This document shows, in pieces, positions 60,925-64,000 of a DNA stretch of 64,000 bases; the stretch's first letter is position 1; every line of letters starts with the position of its first letter. A model generated the notes under the pieces. The model saw nothing but the letters and a program-made list of their open reading frames with translations, was not told the DNA's origin and did not search any database. The DNA comes from Burkholderia catarinensis (lineage in GTDB: Bacteria; Pseudomonadota; Gammaproteobacteria; Burkholderiales; Burkholderiaceae). The position numbers were made by a program, and so were the translations under genes. The DNA lies in the NCBI RefSeq assembly GCF_001883705.2, contig NZ_MDEQ02000021.1, positions 1 through 64,000 on the forward strand, read 5' to 3'.

Positions 60925-61713
60925 TCAGCTTGCCGCTTCGCCGTTCCCCGCCTCGCCCTCTTCGGCCGGCTTCTTCGGCACGAAGAACCGCGCGGCCAGG
61001 ATGCCGGCCTCGTACAGCACGATGAGCGGCAGCGCGAGCATCAGTTGCGAGAACACGTCCGGCGGCGTCACGACCGCCGCGACGACGAACGCGCCGACGA
61101 TCACGTACGGCCGGATCTCCTTCAGCTTCTTCACCGTCAGCACGCCCATCCGGACGAGCAGCACGACGACGATCGGCACCTCGAACGTGACCCCGAACGC
61201 GATGAACATCCCGAGCACGAAGCTCAGGTAGTTGTCGATGTCGGTCGACATCTCCGCCCCGAGCGGCGCGTTGTAGTGCGCCATCACGCGGAAGATCGTC
61301 GGGAACACGAGGAAGTACGCGAACGCCATCCCGCTCAGGAACAGGAAGTAGCTGCTGCCGACGAGCGGCACGACGAGCTTCTTCTCGTGCTGGTACAGCC
61401 CCGGCGCGACGAACGCCCAGATCTGGTACAGCACGACCGGCAGCGCGATCACGAGCGCGACGAGCATCGTGACCTTCATCGGCACGAAGAACGAGCCCGT
61501 GACGTCCGTCACGATCATCTTGCCGCCCTTCGGCAGGTTCTGCATCAGCGGCCGCGCGAGCAGCCGGAAGATGTCGGGCGCCCAGTAGACGAGCCCGAGG
61601 AACACGACGATCACGGCCAGCCCCGCGCGGATGATGCGATCGCGAAGCTCGACGAGATGGGAAATGAAGGTTTCTTCCGGGGCGTCGCCCGGGTTCTGCT
61701 GGGGGTCGCTCAC
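60925..61713 (-). CDS. tatC: twin-arginine translocase TatC
   Basis: The product has 262 residues from GTG 61713 (VSDPQQNPGDAPEETFISHLVELRDRI); upstream in-frame sequence is Arg/Ala-rich and non-coding. The conserved opening FISHLVELRDRIIRAGL, the glutamate-containing FVAPGLYQHEKK and six membrane helices are all present. TatC recognises twin-arginine signal peptides and works with TatA and TatB in the inner membrane, for example exporting the Rieske protein. Confidence 0.97.
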   Translation of the reverse strand: MSDPQQNPGDAPEETFISHLVELRDRIIRAGLAVIVVFLGLVYWAPDIFRLLARPLMQNLPKGGKMIVTDVTGSFFVPMKVTMLVALVIALPVVLYQIWAFVAPGLYQHEKKLVVPLVGSSYFLFLSGMAFAYFLVFPTIFRVMAHYNAPLGAEMSTDIDNYLSFVLGMFIAFGVTFEVPIVVVLLVRMGVLTVKKLKEIRPYVIVGAFVVAAVVTPPDVFSQLMLALPLIVLYEAGILAARFFVPKKPAEEGEAGNGEAAS

Positions 61714-61754
61714 GCCGGCCCTCGGTAGGATTGACGAGCGAGCATGCGCTCGGC

Positions 61755-62282
61755 TCAGAAGAAGCGCGTCGGCCGGCGCAGGCTGGCCGGCTGGTGGCGC
61801 GCGACACGCGCGGCGCCCGACTGCACATGCGTGCGGCGGGTGGTCGTGCGCTTGTACCAGACAGGTGTGGCCGCCTGCTTGACGCGCCAGTTGCGGCGCT
61901 TCGGCGCAAGCGCGGCCGTACTGCCGCGCCACGCCGCCGCGGGCGTGTCGGAGCCGTAGGAACCGGCGTCGCCCGACGCTCCGTCAAGACCGCCGACGGC
62001 GGAGTGCCACGTGTCGTTCAGTTCCTTCTCGTGCTCGCGCAGGTTGTCGTGAATCGTCGTCTCGACATTGCGCGCGGCCGACTCGAAATCGGTCTTCATC
62101 GTCCGCAGCGCGTCGAGTTCGATTTCGCGCGAGACCTCGGCCTTCACGTCGTTGATGTACCGCTGCGCGCGGCCGAACAGTGCGCCTGCCATACGCGCGA
62201 CGCGCGGCAGGCGCTCGGGGCCGAGCACCACGAGCGCGACGACGCCGATCAGCGCCATCTTCGAAAGACCGAGATCCAGCAT
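61755..62282 (-). CDS. tatB: twin-arginine translocase TatB
   Basis: The product has 175 residues. The N-terminal MLDLGLSKMALIGVVALVVLGPERLPRVARMAG is the TatB membrane helix plus amphipathic helix, followed by a long helical part and an Ala/Pro/Arg-rich variable tail. The gene lies between tatA and tatC in the same direction. Confidence 0.96.
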   Translation of the reverse strand: MLDLGLSKMALIGVVALVVLGPERLPRVARMAGALFGRAQRYINDVKAEVSREIELDALRTMKTDFESAARNVETTIHDNLREHEKELNDTWHSAVGGLDGASGDAGSYGSDTPAAAWRGSTAALAPKRRNWRVKQAATPVWYKRTTTRRTHVQSGAARVARHQPASLRRPTRFF

Positions 62283-62308
62283 CGGGAATGCCTGTCAGCG
62301 TGCCGGCG

Positions 62309-62542
62309 TTATGCCTTGTTCGAATCGGAACGCGTCGTTTCCTTCGCGTCGACGTCGACCGAGCCCGAGCGCGGCAGTTGCTGCGCGTCGGCCGGCGGCG
62401 CATCGCCATCCTTCATGCCGTCCTTGAAACCCTTCACGGCGCTCCCGAGATCGCCGCCGATGTTGCGCAGCTTCTTCGTACCGAAAACCAGCGCGACGAT
62501 CAGCAGCACGATCAGCCAGTGCCAAATGCTCAATCCACCCAT
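62309..62542 (-). CDS. tatA: twin-arginine translocase TatA
   Basis: The product has 77 residues from ATG 62542 (MGGLSIWHWLIVLLIVALVFGTKKLRNIG). The short membrane helix, the FGTKKLRN hinge and the amphipathic helix GGDLGSAVKGFKDGMKDG are standard for TatA. The tail is acidic and variable. GAGGAG lies upstream. It oligomerises to form the translocation pore with TatB and TatC. Confidence 0.96.
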   Translation of the reverse strand: MGGLSIWHWLIVLLIVALVFGTKKLRNIGGDLGSAVKGFKDGMKDGDAPPADAQQLPRSGSVDVDAKETTRSDSNKA

Positions 62543-62635
62543 GATGAAACTCTCCTCAACCACGCCGCTGTGCGGCGTAAATCGCCGGCGACACGCCGGC
62601 TTCGACTATCGGATGCGGGGAAACGCCCCGCGCCG

Positions 62636-63001
62636 TCAACCCATCCGCTGCCAGGGGCGCGGGCCGGCCAGGATATGCGCGTGCAGGTGGTAGACCTCCT
62701 GCCCGCCGCCGGGGCCCGTGTTGATCACCGTGCGGAAACCGGTCTCGCCACCCGTATACGCGACACCGAGCTGGTCGGCGAGGCGCGCGACGAGCAGCAT
62801 CAGCCGGCCGAGCATCGGCGCATCGCCGTCGCCCGCCGCCGACAGCGTCGGCACGTGCCGGCGCGGAATCACGAGCACGTGCGTCTCGGCCGCCGGGCGG
62901 ATGTCGCGGAACGCGACGAATTCGTCATCCTCGTGCACCTTCGTGCTCGGGATCTCGCCCGCCGCGATCTTGCAGAACAGGCAATTCGGATCGTGACTCA
63001 T
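62636..63001 (-). CDS. hinT: HIT-family (HinT-like) nucleotide-binding protein
   Basis: The product has 121 residues. The histidine-triad motif is HLHAHIL near the C terminus, preceded by GGGQEVYHLHAH; the start is MSHDPNCLFCKIAAGEIPS with DIRPAAETHVLVIPRRHVPT. HinT enzymes hydrolyse purine nucleoside phosphoramidates in the cytoplasm. It lies between DUF4870 and tatA in the same direction. Confidence 0.95.
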   Translation of the reverse strand: MSHDPNCLFCKIAAGEIPSTKVHEDDEFVAFRDIRPAAETHVLVIPRRHVPTLSAAGDGDAPMLGRLMLLVARLADQLGVAYTGGETGFRTVINTGPGGGQEVYHLHAHILAGPRPWQRMG

Positions 63002-63032
63002 GTTGCTCCTGCTGACGCCCGCGCGCGGCCGG

Positions 63033-63425
63033 TCAGAACCACGCCTGCGGATCGAGCGTCTTGTTGTCGTTCAGGTACAGCCAACCCTTGATGATACGGT
63101 ACAGCGTCCAGATCCATGTGACAAACATCACGGCGAATCCGACCACCACGAACGCCAGCGCGAACCCGATCACGTACGCGATCAGCGCGCGCCAGAAGGT
63201 GCGGATCTGCCACTCGAAGTGATCGGCATACGGCGTGCCGGCCACGTCGCCGCGCTTCACGTAGTTGATGATGATCGCGATGATGCCGGTGATCCCGCCC
63301 GTCAACCAGTGAACGGCGTACAGGCCATACAGCACGTGAGTCAGCGTGCGCAGCCCGTTCAGGCGCTCGGCGTCCGCTGCCCCCGGCACCGACGGCGGCG
63401 GAAACTGGCTTGGCGTATCGTTCAT
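63033..63425 (-). CDS. DUF4870 inner-membrane protein
   Basis: The product has 130 residues from ATG 63425 (MNDTPSQFPPPSVPG). A Pro-rich cytoplasmic N terminus is followed by hydrophobic segments (about 27-52 and 80-116) with the ALIAYVIGFALAFVVVGFAVMF stretch, the DUF4870 pattern. The function is unknown. It is conserved next to the hisE-hisI end of the histidine operon in Burkholderia. Confidence 0.9.
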   Translation of the reverse strand: MNDTPSQFPPPSVPGAADAERLNGLRTLTHVLYGLYAVHWLTGGITGIIAIIINYVKRGDVAGTPYADHFEWQIRTFWRALIAYVIGFALAFVVVGFAVMFVTWIWTLYRIIKGWLYLNDNKTLDPQAWF

Positions 63426-63496
63426 GATGCTACCCCCGTTAGATGACAATTCTTACAGCTTACCGCACTGTCGCCACCGCGACGGGGCAATGCCTG

Positions 63497-63862
63497 TCAC
63501 CCGCCGTTTTCCTCGCGCTCGAGACGCTTGCGCATGGCCTTCTCCTCGATGCCCGACAGCCCTTCGCGGCGCTCGAGCTCGGCGATCACGTCGGCCGGGC
63601 TCAGGTCGAAATGCGACAGCATCACGAGGCAGTGGAACCACAGGTCGGCCACCTCGCCGACGAGCGCGGTCGGCGCGCCGCCCTGGCGCACGTCCTTCGC
63701 GGCCAGCACGACTTCCGTCGCCTCTTCGCCGATTTTCTTCAGCACCGCGTCGTCGCCCTTGTGGAACAGGCGCGATACGTACGATTGATCGGGATCGCCG
63801 CCCTTGCGGCTATCGATCACGGCCGCGAGGCGCAGCAGCGTATCTTCGGTCGATTGCGTCAT
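63497..63862 (-). CDS. hisE: phosphoribosyl-ATP pyrophosphatase
   Basis: The product has 121 residues from ATG 63862 (MTQSTEDTLLRLAAVIDSRK), overlapping the hisI stop by ATGA. The all-alpha MazG-like fold shows DPDQSYVSRLFHKGDDAVLKKIGEEATEVVLAAK with the metal-binding EExxE pattern and LVGEVADLWFHCLVML. It hydrolyses phosphoribosyl-ATP in the second step of histidine biosynthesis. Confidence 0.97.
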   Translation of the reverse strand: MTQSTEDTLLRLAAVIDSRKGGDPDQSYVSRLFHKGDDAVLKKIGEEATEVVLAAKDVRQGGAPTALVGEVADLWFHCLVMLSHFDLSPADVIAELERREGLSGIEEKAMRKRLEREENGG

Positions 63863-64000
63863 TTGTAGATGTGTTCGGGATCTTTCAGCACCGGTTCGAC
63901 CGCGACCCAGTCGCCGTTGTCGACGGTGCCTTCGAATTTCTGGAAGAAGCACGAATGCCGGCCGGTGTGGCATGCGATGCCCGACACCTGCTCGACCTTC
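63859..64000 (-). CDS. hisI: phosphoribosyl-AMP cyclohydrolase, C-terminal part
   Basis: Only the last 46 codons are in the window. They read SGIACHTGRHSCFFQKFEG with the CHTGRHSCFF zinc-binding segment of HisI, and end HIYK at the stop overlapping hisE. The enzyme opens the purine ring of phosphoribosyl-AMP in step three of histidine biosynthesis. The rest of the gene lies beyond the right edge. Confidence 0.95.
   Translation of the reverse strand, partial: KVEQVSGIACHTGRHSCFFQKFEGTVDNGDWVAVEPVLKDPEHIYK

Noticed and set aside
59900..61987. 695-codon minus-strand frame across the protease gene and tatC
   Set aside because: It runs through a strong terminator and shadows two recognised genes; Arg-rich composition without domains.

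Overview
The window looks like chromosome 1 of a Burkholderia species, probably of the B. cepacia complex. The basis is high G+C, strongly G/C-biased third codon positions in the flanking genes, and a right-hand core block of sspB-sspA-petCBA-nif3-degQ/S-like protease-tatCBA-HIT-DUF4870-hisE-hisI. No database search was possible, so all names rest on recognised motifs and gene order.

Layout. (1) 1-341: the end of an IS3-family insertion sequence. (2) 449-11423: a type VI secretion effector locus on the minus strand. It runs from a vgrG with a repeat-rich Ala/Gly tail, to an Rhs protein with a DNA/RNA non-specific endonuclease-like tip, to its likely immunity gene, and then to a run of at least five further small immunity-like genes. 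(3) 11792-15455: an orphan amino-acid binding protein, two small chromosomal genes, and a displaced Rhs C-terminal module with a second putative toxin and a duplicated, Cys-rich putative immunity protein. (4) About 15659-54353: a genomic island of roughly 38.7 kb inserted at the 3' end of tRNA-Thr(UGU). A degenerate copy of the tRNA 3' end lies at the far left, and TGTGCCCCC-type direct repeats lie just inside both ends. (5) 54347-64000: tRNA-Thr and core genes.

The island is composite. Its left half (15883-36628, minus strand) is a tightly packed defence operon: a class 1 DISARM set (drmD, drmMI, drmA, drmB, drmC) interleaved with genes outside the published core. These extras are a small HTH regulator, a C5-cytosine methyltransferase with a Vsr endonuclease, an Mrr-like nuclease with zinc ribbons, a GHKL (MORC/Hsp90-type) ATPase paired with a Rossmann methyltransferase-like protein, and a distal protein with a nuclease-like core. 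Most junctions are ATGA-type overlaps or gaps of under 25 bp, which implies translational coupling. The next block (36888-42411, plus strand) is plasmid/ICE-like: DUF932, YqaJ exonuclease, a gp3/RDF-like protein, membrane proteins and small plasmid-type proteins, with hairpins in several intergenic gaps. Then come an XRE repressor with repeated ACTCTTCA sites, a lipoprotein, and a three-gene operon of a large serine recombinase and two different ParB/RepB-like proteins. The right end (48164-54150) is a P4/CP4-57-type satellite backbone: YagK/YfjJ (inovirus Gp2-like), DUF3987/YfjI, AlpA, a cargo gene and a P4-type tyrosine integrase. No conjugation or virion genes were seen, so the island is probably mobilised by helpers or is immobile.

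The two most promising leads for something undescribed are the expanded DISARM operon, especially its GHKL-ATPase/Rossmann pair and distal nuclease-like protein, and the serine recombinase-ParB-ParB operon.
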